Source: Brachypodium distachyon
Lineage: Eukaryota > Streptophyta > Magnoliopsida > Poales > Poaceae
Direction: 5' to 3'
Assembly (NCBI RefSeq): GCF_000005505.3
Contig: NC_016133.3
Coordinates: forward strand, 32,450,737-32,514,736
DNA length: 64,000 nucleotides
Under the pieces are notes generated by a model that saw only the letters and a list, made by a program, of their open reading frames with translations, ran no database searches and was not told where the DNA came from. The translations under genes and the position numbers were made by a program. Positions within the stretch are counted from its first letter, which is position 1, and every line of letters begins with the position of its first letter. This document shows, one piece after another, positions 1 to 12,830 of the stretch.

Positions 1-131
1 TCCTTCTCCATTTACTCTGCATGCTGTCATATATACGTATATGCAATAGAGCTGATGTAGCTTTACACCATTATTTGCACAGACACACTTCAATTCATGA
101 CCTTCTGACGGTCTGCTTCCTTTTGCTACAG

Positions 132-3100
132 GGAACTTATGTAGAAGGAATAAAAGAAGAAGTTGTGCTGTCTCCAGGACATGCTCTTTCTTTTATAGCT
201 GCTGGTGAAGGTGATTATAATATATTTGCTTTCTCCACTACTAGAATGTTGTTAGCCAGATAGTGGTACACAACAATTATGATGGATATGCCCAAAAAAT
301 GTGCTGTTTCTGTGAGGCATGTGTGGTTGGCGAAGCAGTATCTGTACAATCAGTTAGTCTGGTTGTGAATTGTATGATTTTCTTCTCTTGTAGGGCTGAT
401 TCTTAGCCATTGATTTTCTACTATTACTTTTGTTTAATTTCCCCATCATTACAAAATAGTTGACGTTTTAGCCACTGGAACACATATTAAAGGCATGTCC
501 AGGTTTAGCCAAAGCTTGCCACGCCAAATATTTGGCTAGGCAAAATTTTAGTGGAGGTTTTTGGTTGCCCATGAGTTGGCCAATGTTGTCACCTAGTGTT
601 GGTAAAGAGGCATTGCCTTGCCAAAAAGTTTGCTATCCAAAGAAACACTTTTGGTCATGGCAAAATTTTTGGTAAGGAGAACTTTAGCCACCATCCAAAC
701 ATGCTGTATGAAATGATTCAGGATTACAAAGTACCTTCTATTAATTCTGCTAGCAACCCCTCTCTTGCTCTATTCCCAATCATAAGATGATTAATGCGTG
801 ATATATTTTGAACTACATACATTTTATTGTTGGAACCCAAATCATTATCTAATTTGTACGGAACGTTTGGGCTTAAATATCGTGTAATATTTTTCTAGCA
901 GATTCTTCAAGTATCATATCATCTAATTTTTTTCAATTATTAGAAAGTTGTGTCTGAAATCCATGAGCTATAATTTTTAGTCTTGCCAGAGTGTGCAACG
1001 GCTTTTGCTATTTTAATGCTACCAAACCTAAAGCTACTTAACATGACAGAGCATCGGCATGTTGGTTCCAACAACTTCAACTTATTTAGCAGCCGAAGTC
1101 ATACGATTTTCACTATGGTGAGCTCAAAATTCCTCCAGCATTGAAGGCATTTAGTCAATCTATGAATGTTACCCTATTATTCTTGTGCTGCATCATGTTT
1201 CTGAATCTCACATTTGATATGTTGCATTCGGCAGATGATCGAAAGCAGCGATCGTGGTGATGAGTATGACGGAGCCATGTATTCGCAACTTGTACGTTGT
1301 TTCTTGCATAAGGAGCATCATGTTTTTCTTAATCGCTCCAGTTTTCTAGTCTTACTTTCTTATGATGTTTTCCTCTAGAATTTGATCGATCTAGCTGGCT
1401 CAGAGAGCTCTAAGACAGAGACTACAGGGTTAAGAAGAAGGGAAGGATCATACATCAACAAGAGTCTTTTAACTCTTGGAACAGTAAGCTCTTCTTTCGT
1501 GTTACCTTTCATGACCCACAAATTCTGTTTTATTTCTATTATCATTAAATTTTAACATAAACCAGATATTGTTGAGATCCTGTCTTAGAACTTCAGCTCC
1601 ACCAAGTTCAGGGAGTAAACCTCAACTTATATTGGAATTAATATGCCAGTTATTTTTATGGCACTAGTAATTAATAGTTCGAGCTGTTGAATATGCAACA
1701 GCATCTTTTGTATGCTGAAATGAAATGATGTATGTAAGAAAACATACTCAATTCTGAACTTCATTTTTTTTAGATTTATACGAGAGATACTTGTGATTTT
1801 GGTATTCCCAACTTAATCATTCATTTGTTCTAAACTTACTTCCTGATTTAAAGGTTATTGGGAAGCTCAGTGAAGGGAGAGCAACACATATCCCCTATCG
1901 TGATTCTAAGTTGACTCGTCTGCTGCAATCGTCATTGAGTGGCCATGGCCATGTGTCAGTAAGTATCTAACCACGTCTAGAGCTTCCTTATCTGGAACTT
2001 ACAACATGTGCTGGTGGTGGCTATCCTTACAATGTGAAGTGAAACTTGATTATCACTTTGTCAAGTGATGCACCGACCTTTTTATGCAGCTAATTTGCAC
2101 AATTACCCCAGCATCGAGTAACATGGAAGAAACCCACAATACATTGAAATTTGCAAGCCGAGCAAAACGTGTTGAAATATATGCCTCTCGTAACCGGGTA
2201 CGTATTCTAAGCATGCAAAACTCACTTCTGGTGCCACCACTATTGGATAGTTAACGAGCATTTCATGATTTATTTCTACAGTTAGTTGATGAGAAGTCTT
2301 TGATCAAGAAGTATCAGAAAGAAATATCAACACTAAAGCAAGAGCTTGACCAGTTTAGGAGAGGAATGATTGGGGGTGCTAGTCAGGAAGAAATCATGAT
2401 TTTGCGGCAACAGGTCTGTTTCATTTGCCTTTTGTGGATAGACCTAAGCAAAAAAACATTTTACAAGGGATCTATGCAGATGCTTGACATTTTTGGCTCT
2501 GCTTTTCATGCGTACTTAGTTACTTACAGTGATTTTACATTATTAAGTTGATACATGCTTGGAAATTAACTCTTCTGTTGTTGCCTTGTTTAGTTGGAGG
2601 AGGGTCAGGTAAAAATGCAATCTCGCCTGGAGGAGGAAGAGGACGCAAAAGCTGCTCTTATGAGCAGAATACAACGGTTGACTAAGTTAATACTTGTTTC
2701 CACGAAGAGCAATATTCCTGCTTTGACAGATTTGTCTAGTCATCAGCGCCAAAATTCTGTTAGCGAGGAAGATGTAGGTGTTCATTTTTGAACTGATTTA
2801 TTCTATGTTTCTGCTTTTATGATTCTATCTATATTATTAGTTATCAGAAATGCTTAACTTGAAAAGTGTTATCAATTTCAGAAGTTAACGACTTCACAGG
2901 ATAGTTCTATGCTAGTGCAAAATGATAGTACCGTGAAGGACTCTGTGTCATTAGCTTTGTCAGATCCACTGGATGAGATCAATCAGTTAAGGTCAGCTAG
3001 TGGAGATCATTCTTCAGTAACAGGTTCAGCAACAGATTCATCACAGGTAGGTTGCCTTTGCCTTTTACATTTTTTAGTTCAGAAATGACATTTGATCTGC

Positions 3101-6100
3101 CTATTTCTGAGGTGTTTTGCTGTCATCTTGCACCTTTTGATTTTTTGCCAATATCACGTGTAGTCAACTTCTTGTTTTGCCAATATGTTTTCATTTTTAG
3201 ACTAATGTCAACATTTGGAGAACTACAATAGTAAAGTTCTAACACCTATCTGGCTAGGTTCTGATTTCCCTCTTAAAGCCCTGGTCCCATTTGTGATGAG
3301 TAACACCCACAGATTATTCCAGATTCGCAGTCATGCACTGTTTCTTTTTATTTTTGGCTGGGATTTATATTCTTTAGTTGATTGTATCACTGCCAAAAAT
3401 ATTTTTTGTACTGAGCTCTATCCATCTTCTCATTATGATATCTATTTCAGAATATATGGCACCAAAGTTTCCCCTATACACGATACAAGTAGTAATGTGA
3501 TACTATATTTCTCAGAAACAAGGATACATCGATTATCTGTACTTTTGGGAGAAGATGGGCAAAATTGGCTCCTGGCCACCATTATTTTGTGGCCTTGGCC
3601 AAATATTTGTGGCACATTTTCCAGCACACACCGTGTCGCCTTAAAATGGAAAGTTTTAGAGGGAATTGCAGTTTCAAGAAACCACAAGATACTAGAGTTT
3701 ATCTTGATCACGTTGTGAAAATCTAAACCAAGACTGAGCTCCTACTAGCCATACCCTACACCTAATGCAAATACTGAATCAGATCTCGGTACTGGATAGT
3801 CAACTCTAAACTAGCTCCAAGAGAGGAGGCGTCAGTAGCAGGAGGGATTGAAGCGGTAGGTGCGGCAGTAACAGGAGTTCCAGTCAGAGGCTGCTGCATT
3901 ATGTGGTGGAGGAAGCAGCGTTGGGTGGAGGAGGGGAGGGAGGAGGCAGCAACAGGAGGGAGGGCTGCCGGTGGAGGTGAAGCCATTATGTGGCCTTTGG
4001 ACCTGAGGACGAGTAGATACTTGCGTTTAGATTTTTTTTAATAGAAAATGGAAGCTATTATTACCCTCAGCCTCTGCATACAAGATGCATATAGTCTATA
4101 GTTTTTATTACATCATTTGTTACAACCAAGAGAAAATTCACCAAACCCCAAAGTGCAATCGATCGGTCATGTATGAAGCTATCTAGCAACTATGGAGTCT
4201 TGCACTAGCATGCCACCCAAACCGGGACATAATTTCCCTTGCAATCCACTCTGCATACAAGATTAGAGGATTGATGGAACCAAGGAAATATTTCTCCAGC
4301 GCTGAAGTTTATGAGTTTTATTCCCGGGTAAATTTCCCACTGGGTCAACCACAATGCAGCATTGAGTAGAGGTGCAACTAAGAATCAATTTGGCAACGAG
4401 TAACGATGACACAGGGAAGTGTGATGGGATCTCAAGGATCAATTTATCCTTCAAATTTTGGATTTCTCAGATTATGATTTGTCCATATTATTTTGGATAG
4501 AGGAGTAGCTTCTTGGCGCCAAACTCCATCGGAACCTTCTGCTGTGCCTGTTGTAACAAAGCCCAGGATCGCAACCAGCTTGTACATGAGAGAAACACCT
4601 GCATACAAGATTGTACTTTCTTGTGAAACACAATATTGTTATGACATAATCAAGCAGACCCCAAAAAATGCTGCAGCCGCAACCAAAATAAGGGATCACA
4701 AGGATGTTTCCACCCCCGGAAGCCAAGACCCGAAATTTTTGGTTTATACTAGTTGGAGGGATGATGTTAAAAGAAAAGGAAGAACACACCATGCGAGTCG
4801 TGCCATCACACAATAAAAAAGAGATGTTGGATGGTTTCCTGTTCAAAGCAAAAACTGCAGCACTTGTCTCCCGGCCATCTATATTTTGCCAAATTGTCTT
4901 TGTTGAGTTTGACACTTGTAGAAATAAACCAAAGGAAAACCTTAATCTTAAGCTGTAATTTAAGACGTTCAAAGCAATCCAAACCTGAACCGGACCTGAG
5001 TATCAATTAACACTAAATACATGGGATGTACCAAAAAATGCCAGTGGTATGCATGTCCCATTTAAACGAGTCTTGTTCAGGAGATAATTCAATAGATGTT
5101 ACTTTATCAATAATTTCATTCCACACCACCGTATGGTGACCAATAAGCGTCCGACAAAAATCAACGTCCGGTACATCCACTCCAAAACCCAAAACGGAAC
5201 CCACCGCAGCGTGCTTATTCCAAATGATATTAAAAAATCTGAGTACTTGGTGCAAAGCACGGTATCATCTAGCCACTTGTCCTCCCAAAAACGAACGGGC
5301 TCACCATTGCCAACCTGGAACGAACCGAATTGGCAATTTTTTTCTTAAATTGCCTTGTTCCCTTCCAAAAATAGGAATCCATAGGCCGGCTCTTAATGGA
5401 AGAAAGAGGCTTCTGTCCAAATACTTATTGTGGAGTAGTGATTGCCAAATGCCATCCTCAGTTAGCAGCTTAAAGAGCCATTTGCTAAGTAGGGGTACTT
5501 GTGGTTAGATTGGAGAGAGATCTGTTCTAGGTTTAGTGATAGTGGATTTGGATTGGGCTTTTATTAGTTCACTGTTTGTGGTTTTGGCAAAAAAGTATCC
5601 TACATGTTGACGGAATATCATGAATTTATTATTTATTCTAAAAATACTTCTTTGTATCAAACCGTTTATTATTGTCGTCTAGATGCGCCTAAGAGGAGTA
5701 TTTAAGTAACATAGTAAATCACCATGGTTTACTTCCTATGTCCAATCTACTATTGAAATGAATGAACATTTACACACATCTCTGTTCCATATATATAAAA
5801 TTTATTCTGCACAGGTTGATGGACCATATCCAATGGCCTATATCAAAATTTGGTCCTGACTTCGTACCGAATATACTCTGATGACAGATATTCAACTGAG
5901 TACAATATTTATTTAAACCTTTTTTAAGTTAAAAGGCTGATGTTGTTAATGATTATTGGTTATAATTTATTGCACTTTGTATACCAGGTGGGAATCACGG
6001 CATCAGATCATATGGATCTACTTATTGAGCAAGTTAAGATGCTGGCCGGGGAGATTGCGTTTGGTACCAGTTCTCTGAAAAGACTAATTGAACAATCTAT

Positions 6101-9055
6101 AGAAGATCCTGAAGGGACAAAGAATCAAGTAGAGTTTTCCCCTTTATGTTGCACTTTTTATTAGTTACCTTTTGCTCAGTACTCAACTTTTCTTCCATTG
6201 ATCAATGATTAATGACATATTAGTAACATTAGTATTATGTTTTGCTGGATCGAAAATCAAGAGCTGAACAAATAGCAAATGCAGTGGAAACAGTGAACTG
6301 ACATAGTGTTCAATAAAAATCTTGAGAATCAAGACCCTTGTCTGATCTGTTATTACTTGTATGACATGCAACGTTACATTATAGACATTCTAAGTTTTAT
6401 TTTTCATTATATTTTAGCTAGTCAACAAGATAACCTATTTCTAGTTAACAAGTTGTCTTATTTCTCAAGAATACTGAACTCTGCTAATTTTCTAGGATTC
6501 TGAATATCCTCCTTTGCCTCATGGTTGAGCCTTTCTGTCCTACTTTCCTTACTGTAACTATTTTATTTCAAATCTGATACTTGTGATAGATGGCATCTTA
6601 ACATCCCTTATTAATATATCACCTTTTGAAATCATGAGCATATTGTAGCTCTTTATGATAGATCTATTGCCTCAATAGCCTCATCATCGTGATGTCTCCA
6701 TGCCCTGTGCTTTAACCTATACTCATGCACATGCCTTTTGATAACAGATAGAAAATTTAGAGCGTGAAATCCAGCAAAAGAGGAGGCATATGCGAGCCCT
6801 GGAACAAAAACTTATGGAAAGTGGTGAGGCATCAGTTGCTAATGCTTCCATGGTGGATATGCAGCAGGTGATATGTCTAGTATATACATGAGCCTCCTAT
6901 TGTCTTTATATTTCACCCATCCTATTAACATATTGTTTTTGTGCAAACAGACTATTACAAAGCTGACAACTCAATGCAATGAGAAGGCTTTTGAGTTAGA
7001 GGTGGTCTTTTTAAATTTCCAGTGCGCTTTCCACAAAACTAATGTCCTCGATATACTTGTGAAGATAAATTTAAATTAATTCTGACTGTCTTCTTATTTG
7101 ATGGGACAGTTAAAGTCAGCTGATAATCGGGTCCTTCAGGAGCAATTACAACAGAAGGTCATTTTTTTCTTCAGTACTTTTTTGTGTATAGCTTCAGTTT
7201 ACAATGTTTAAGCAGGTATTAATTGTTGAGGTACTTGCAGAGTGTGGAAATCTGCGATTTACAAGAAAAAGTACAGCGCCTTGAAGGACAGTTTATAACC
7301 AAAAACAGCCCATCCCCTGAGCAATGCACACCACAGGAGATTGTTGACTTGAAATCTAAACTTCAGTGCAAGGTTCGATCATTGTGTGTTGTTTTTAACT
7401 GGATCTCATGCCCCATTCTTTGACCTGTGCTAAATATGAAATAAAGTTCTGTTTGGATTGTGGCCAAATTGCGCCCAACCAGTTTTTTGGTTGCTATGAA
7501 ATTGTTAATCTTTGTTTGAATGGCCACCAATTGTTTTAGCATGCCTATGCTCCCTTTGGCACTCTAGTTCATTTTTCTTTGGGGGGTGCCCTTTTTTTTT
7601 CCTTACCAATGTTGGCCGACTCATGGGCAGGCAAAACCTTAGCCAATTTTTTTGTAGGGCAAACCTGGGCTAAAACCAAACACACCCTATATACATTTGA
7701 TAGTGCACAGAACTAATTTTGTTTGTTTGCTGGTATGTTTTTTTTTCTCAGGAAGTAGAAAGCGAGAAGCTTAAATACGAGCATCTGGAAATCATCGAAG
7801 AAAATCGTGACCTAATCAATCAGAATCAGAAATTAAGTGAGGAAGCTGCTTATGCAAAAGAATTGGCATGTTCTGCAGCTGTCGAGCTTAAGAATTTGGC
7901 TGAAGAAGTTACAAAGCTATCTATACAAAATGCAAAGCAGGCAAAAGAGTTATTAATTGCTCAGGAGAAGGCACATTCCAGGGTTCCTATTAGAAAGGGC
8001 CGCCCCACAGGTAGGGGCAGGGATGAGGTTGGGACTTTGAGTCTTGATTTAGAGGATATGAAGATGGAGCTACTGGCACGAAAACAGAGGGAAACTGCTC
8101 TAGAAGCAGCTTTGGCAGAGAAGGAACTTCTTGAAGAGGAGTACAAGAAGAAGTTTGATGAAGCAAAGAAAAAAGAGCTTTCTTTAGAAAATGATCTGGC
8201 AGGCATGTGGGTTCTTGTTGCCAAGTTGAAAAGAGGGGCGTTTAACATATCCGAGTTAAATGTTGATGAACGGTCTATCAATCTAGCTGATATAACTAAT
8301 GATACAAAGGAAAATAAAGGTGACAAGACTGTAGCTCTAGTTGAGAAACAAATGTCTGATGATACTCTGAAGTCATTGACCGCAGAGGACTATAGAAGTC
8401 CAGAATTTGAACCTCTTCTTGTTCGTCTCAAGGTATTTCTTTTCTTCTATTTATTCATATTATATTACGGTCATCATGCACAGCTGACAGTAGGTCTATA
8501 AAATCTAAAGATAGACCAGTGATGGTGGTGCCTTTGTAATATTGGTAAAACTTGGTAGAATAGTGGGTAATATAAAGCGAACCTGTTTATCCTTGTACTG
8601 GTAATCAAAGTTTAGCGACATAAACAACTTTCAAATGTTAGCTCATTAACTAGGTGATTCATTAACGCATCACACTTTTCACATCAGAAGGCTGCTGGAT
8701 GCCTGAATTACTGACTTGTTACTGCATGCAGGCTAAAATTCAAGAGATGAAGGAAAAGGAAACCGATCCGTTGAGTGATAAAGATGGCAATTCCCATGTC
8801 TGCAAAGTATGTTTTGAATCTGCAACTGCTGCAGTTTTGCTTCCTTGTCGGCATTTTTGCTGTAAGTCATGTTAGGCAATTACGTTCATGTGCTATGCAT
8901 GCCAGTGTTCCATGTTTACTCTTTTTGCGCGCAGTGTTCCATGTTTACTGACGCTATGCTTTCTCTTTTCAGTGTGCAAGCCTTGCGCACTTGCATGTTC
9001 CGAATGCCCTCTGTGTCGCACACGAATTGTAGACAGGATTATTACCTTTACATAG
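132..9055 (+). CDS. KIN-7 kinesin with C-terminal RING finger (5' end outside window)
   Basis: This is a plus-end microtubule motor of the plant KIN-7 family with a C3HC4 RING at the C terminus. Seventeen GT-AG exons are readable: 132-210, 1050-1117, 1235-1291, 1379-1483, 1854-1958, 2090-2197, 2282-2413, 2594-2773, 2882-3046, 5988-6128, 6748-6867, 6951-7001, 7110-7157, 7241-7372, 7752-8432, 8732-8861 and 8973-9055. They sum to 2385 bp, an exact multiple of three, giving 794 residues with no internal stop. Motor signatures seen are SSRSHTIFT (switch I), [11 protein letters not shown] (switch II) and [14 protein letters not shown]. The P-loop lies before the window. After the motor come the neck, long coiled coils (exon 7752-8432 is almost all helix-forming) and the RING, starting [20 protein letters not shown] and ending CPLCRTRI. 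This matches the Arabidopsis KIN7D/E-type proteins, which have organellar N-terminal targeting; that part cannot be seen here. E3 ligase activity is inferred only from the RING. Confidence 0.93.
470..715. mobile_element. MITE-like insertion in kinesin intron
   Basis: The first full kinesin intron holds a stretch rich in GCCAA/TTGGC words. Part of it (around 560-590, ttgcccatgagttggccaa) is also found in inverted orientation near 7605-7640, in a later intron of the same gene. The shared block and its position inside introns suggest a small non-autonomous DNA transposon family. Exact ends and target duplication are not clear. Confidence 0.35.
4029..5510 (-). mobile_element. 5'-truncated LINE fragment in kinesin intron, antisense to the gene
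   Basis: On the minus strand the 2.9-kb intron (3047-5987) reads as the 3' part of a plant LINE ORF2. About 5340-5260 gives [15 protein letters not shown], the conserved block after the reverse transcriptase. About 4960-4810 gives a zf-RVT-like region with [20 protein letters not shown] and ETIQHLFF. About 4650-4500 matches the C-terminal tail of these proteins. Frameshifts and stops break the frame. A T8 tract at about 4030-4037 is the likely poly(A) tail and marks the 3' end. The reverse transcriptase core is absent. Target duplications were not found. The intron is spliced around it, so the insertion is probably tolerated. Confidence 0.75.
7448..7690. mobile_element. MITE-like insertion in kinesin intron (7373-7751)
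   Basis: The ends read ttctgtttggattgtggcc on the left and ggctaaaaccaaacacacc on the right. These are imperfect inverted repeats around the TGTTTGG word common at the ends of grass MITEs. The interior shares a block, inverted, with the insertion near 470-715. No ORF is present. The target duplication is unclear. Confidence 0.5.
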
Positions 9056-9477
9056 GTTACATATTAGCCTAAGGTACCACAACACACTTGGCCACTCGCA
9101 TGTCGCCTCCTTTTTATAACATCCTAATCCTGACCTCTGATGATCTTTTTTTTTTCCTCTCGAATGCTTACCAGGAAACCTTCGGCGCACCCAACCCCTC
9201 CTTGTAAAATCACCGACCATATATGTTTCTTTTTCTCTGTAACAAAGAAGGTGCCTTTTATGTTCCTTCTGTGTTGTATTGCCATTCTTTTGATTCTCCT
9301 ATAGCTTCACCTTGGCTCCTTGATGTATCTAGAGGCTGCATCCGATGACTTCTCGGCGAATGTGTATAGATAAGTGACTAGACATTGTAAAACATTTTTC
9401 TTTCGGAAGTAAAGCAGCGAAGGATATGTGATCTTTAAACTGACGTAGTTAATCCTTAACCTCTTGTTCCCTCGCAA

Positions 9478-9483
9478 AATAAA
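9478..9483 (+). terminator. possible poly(A) signal of the kinesin gene
   Basis: An AATAAA hexamer lies 423 bp after the kinesin stop codon. The sequence between has no coding signal and reads as a 3' UTR. Plant poly(A) signals are loose, so this is only the best candidate. Confidence 0.3.
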
Positions 9484-9613
9484 GAAAAGAAATGCCAACC
9501 TGGCAAATGTGTTGCTTGAGGCCTGTTTGGAAAAATGATATTTCTTGATAATTTTTTGTATTTAAAACGAATATGTTATATGTTAAAAACATAATGTGAG
9601 GAGACAACAACTA

Positions 9614-9724
9614 CTCCCTTCGATCCATATTAATTGTCTCAAATTTGTCCAAATATGGATGTATCTATGCTTAAAAAAATTTAGATACATGTAATATTTC
9701 GACAATTAATATGGATCAGATGGA
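9614..9724. mobile_element. Stowaway-type MITE
   Basis: Inverted ends of about 25 bp (ctcccttcgatccatattaa / its complement with few mismatches) flank a 111-bp AT-rich interior. TA dinucleotides sit at 9612-9613 and 9725-9726, as expected for Tc1/Mariner-derived Stowaway elements. It lies between the kinesin and SH3 genes and has no coding capacity. Confidence 0.85.
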
Positions 9725-9879
9725 TAATATTTATGTCGTTGGATTTAATTTTATGGGAATGCATAGTGAGTTAAGTTCGCTCCCTTACTTTTGCTTTTAC
9801 GCATGATGGGCTAAAATTGCCACCGTCACATGGCTAAAGTTGTCGCATACATACAAGTAAAGTTGCGCCATGAAGGTGA

Positions 9880-9979
9880 ACTGAGCCTAGCTCAGGTGGT
9901 TTCTCATGATGGAACCAGCCCACTCAGGTTCAAGTCCCAGACTTGACGTGGGTATCACAGTTTCCTGGATTATTCCAGG
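9880..9979 (+). mobile_element. tRNA-derived SINE, 5' half (split copy)
   Basis: A pol III A box (tagctcaggtgg, about 9894-9905) and B box (ggttcaagtcc, about 9928-9938) mark the tRNA-related head of a grass SINE. The head runs to ttcctggattattccagg, where the copy is interrupted by the LTR insertion 9980-11653. The body resumes at 11659. The exact 5' end is uncertain by about ten bases. A second, independent copy of the same family lies at 41371-41837. Confidence 0.85.
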
Positions 9980-11653
9980 TGACGTGGTTATGACGTGGGT
10001 AGTATTGGAAGCGTACTACGACTTCAGGATTCCCTCGTTGTAACCAACTTTGGGTTTCCTGCAGGCAGGCCAAGCTACTCCAACTGCCACAATGACATTC
10101 TGCCATGCCACATTCGCATTTGGTATGAAATGTTCAATAAATGACTTGTTGTAGACTAGAGGAGGTAGGGCAAAGATGCAATGAATAGCCGAAAGTGGAT
10201 CGATTTTCAGAAAGAAATAGCAAAAGAAACAACATGGATCACATGATAGATGCACCTTCGGCTTTCATACATCCTCGGATGGACCTCGCCAAATCCATGA
10301 CTGCGCAAGTAGTGGTCGACCGGTAGCAATACACTCGCATGAAACGCCAGTCGGAAGCTGATCTCGCATGAAACGCCAGTCGGAAGCTGATCTACCATAG
10401 GTACACCAATTAATTCCACGAAAAACAGCCGCAACCGGACAGACTCTCTCCACCGGCTGCTGGAAGCAACATGACAGAATGAGGATTTTGTGTCGTGCGT
10501 TGCGGCTAAAAGAAATTCAGAAAAGTTGTACATGCCAAGGGATGACGGGACTAACAAATACAAATCGGGCTGGATAAAATGGAATGGTTATTGCATCATC
10601 TATACCAAATAATAGTTAAGGATTAAAAAACTATAATCTATAATTGATGTCTAAAAAAACCTTTTAAATTATCTTCACGCAAATTTAAATGCAGGAAAAA
10701 CATATATGTTACATGTACAACCTGAACACTTTTGTATTATAGACAATGTTAATAAAATACAACTCTTTTGCCAAAACATGTAATGACTACTAATCTACAA
10801 TGTAATGTGATATGAATTTAAACAAGTAAATTTCAGAAAATGACACCCACATGTCACATACAAGGTAAGCGTCAGACCTGACCTGACCCGCTAACCCTCT
10901 TCTTTACTCCCCTGCCTTACCCCCAACTTCTTCTGATCTTCACTTTTATGTGGCTTATACATGTGGGCCACACATGTCAGAAATGTTGTCAAATCCATTA
11001 AACTAACATATTGGGGTTACTTGAGAAAAATGGTCTTAAGAGTGTGGTTCTACGAGAAAATTAGTGTCAACCGCGGTTCTGTGCTACCATAGCAACAAAA
11101 TGTGTGCTTTATGAAATTTACTCAATTTAAACCAATCTAATCATTCAGAAGATTCATAAAGCATTTAGAAAAATAAAACGAAGATACACAAAGAATATAA
11201 ATCATTATACAAGTCTAACCGTGCAATCTGCGCGACCACGTACTCGACTCGAATATACCCGGTACAGCCCAGCTGGGGGCCCACAAGGAAGCCTACTACG
11301 ACTCCAGGATTCCCTCATTGTAACCGACTTGGACTCTACTTTAGACCCGTATTTCCTGCATATATAAAAGACCAGGAGGGGGAGCTAAGAGGACACCCCA
11401 ACTTAGAGACAAGTCGCATAGACGCACTCATCGACTCTGTGCATCTAGACTCTGCGACACCCCATTGTAATCGACTCAGCAATACAAATCCAACAAGCAG
11501 GACGTATGGGTATTACCTCATCGAGAGCCCTGAACCTGGGTAAATCGTGTCCCCTGTGTCCTTGTTAGCTGACAAGTTCGACAACACACGCTTGAAATCT
11601 TTTCTAGATACAAGTCCATCAATATTGACATTGTCGAAGTCACATCTTCGTCA
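9980..11653 (+). mobile_element. non-autonomous LTR retroelement inserted in a SINE
   Basis: The insertion starts with TG (tgacgtggttatgac) and ends with CA (cacatcttcgtca). It is flanked by the 5-bp duplication ccagg at 9975-9979 and 11654-11658. Two LTR-like parts are seen: a short one at 9980 to about 10066, and a longer one at about 11265-11653. They share ctacgactyccaggattccct and the following gtaacc. The longer part has a TATA box (tgcatatataaaag, about 11358). The longer part also matches, inverted, the sequence at 25318-25808. No gag or pol coding sequence is visible in between. The first LTR is truncated, so this is a deleted element rather than a clean solo LTR. Confidence 0.75.
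10334..10391. repeat. 29-bp perfect tandem duplication
   Basis: Two adjacent identical 29-bp units begin ctcgcatgaaacgccagtcg. They lie inside the LTR insertion 9980-11653. A period not divisible by three is consistent with non-coding DNA. A replication-slippage or repair origin is inferred. Confidence 0.9.
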
Positions 11654-11658
11654 CCAGG

Positions 11659-11837
11659 ATTTAACCGGCGCTATTCTTTCAGGTGACGTACCCGTCAACA
11701 GCGAGGCGTCTGCGGTGATCTGCCGGATCAGTCTTTCGGAGGTGCTCATAGGGGTAGGATGTGCGTGTGTGCGTTCATAGGGGTGATTGTACGTGCGTGT
11801 TGTGAGCGTCTTCGTTTGTACTGTGTTCCTAAAAAAA
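11659..11837 (+). mobile_element. tRNA-derived SINE, 3' half (split copy)
   Basis: This continues the SINE head at 9880-9979 after the LTR insertion. It begins atttaaccggcgctattctt, runs through the GT-rich tail with gtgtgcgttcataggggtg, and ends in an A8 tract at 11830-11837. It aligns with the body of the SINE at 41618-41837. Part of the body after gcgtctgcggtga is shorter than in that copy. Confidence 0.85.
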
Positions 11838-12830
11838 AGTTGCCACTTACGTCAAGTTTTGTCACAAGACACATGGCGTTATCGTAGGCACTCTTTCTGT
11901 TCGATTCGCTATTCTGATTTAGGAAAGCATCGTTGTTTAGGTCTTTACGTTAGGCCTTTCAAGAGAATTCACATGATGACCTGATGTTGTACGCGTGTGT
12001 CTAAACTCTCAAGTGCAGCCCTTTTCCGATTCAATTCCAACCGATCACCTACCGTCTCGTCTTCCCGTGCTCGTTTCGTTAAGCTGCACCCCTCAGGGTA
12101 CCCCTGTTCTTCTCGTCGTCCTCTCTGATTTCATATGTAACATTTATTATCTTGGATGGGACCGATGGAGGCATTGGAGAGCGAGGGAGAGGCTCAGTTG
12201 TGGCGTTGGAGAGGTAGGGGAGCTGGTCCTGGCGATCGGACGTAGACGACACTAGTGTGGCACAAGCAGACGAATCGTTTCTAGTTTTTTTACCACAACC
12301 TTTACCAAGCTTGCACGTAAGAGCATGAGGTTCTGTGCAAAAGTATGTTTAAGTGGTTGGTTTGATTTTCATATTTGATCTGAACCGGACATTCTCGATT
12401 TAATGGTCTAAGTCGATAGTTTGCATCGGAAGGACTTTTACTGGATATGCCACTTATCATTACTAATTAGAAAGAGTACAAGAAACTCACGCTCACTGTG
12501 CTCGACACGAAAAATTCACCTTTGGTCATTGTATTTTGAAAAATGAAAATACAATCATTTAGTTTGACGAGATGTCTCATATATGATTACTGCGTGCGAG
12601 AATGTATTCACTTGAAGTTGCAAGTTGACAATAGTTGACATACACATAGATGTAAAATACGCGCACAACGCAACGACCTGTGTCTTTTTAGTTTAGTTCC
12701 ACGTCCCTCCAATTTCCCATGCACTTGTTTGGAGAGGGACAAGAGGAGGGAGGAAGAGGATGAGTCCAAGATTACGAGTGAACTGTTTGGTGAAGCTCAC
12801 GTTTCAAAATAGGACTATCAAATTAGTTTT
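11838..12830. other. intergenic sequence, nothing recognised
   Basis: Mixed-composition DNA upstream of the SH3-domain gene. No ORF with family character, no RNA gene and no clear repeat was seen. Confidence 0.5.

Noticed and set aside
3215..3718. 167-codon ORF in the kinesin intron
   Set aside because: No recognisable domain; it lies in intronic DNA before the LINE fragment.
9890..9945. tRNA gene, from A- and B-box-like motifs
   Set aside because: The region continues into a SINE body seen again at 41371-41837, and no cloverleaf or acceptor stem can be formed.
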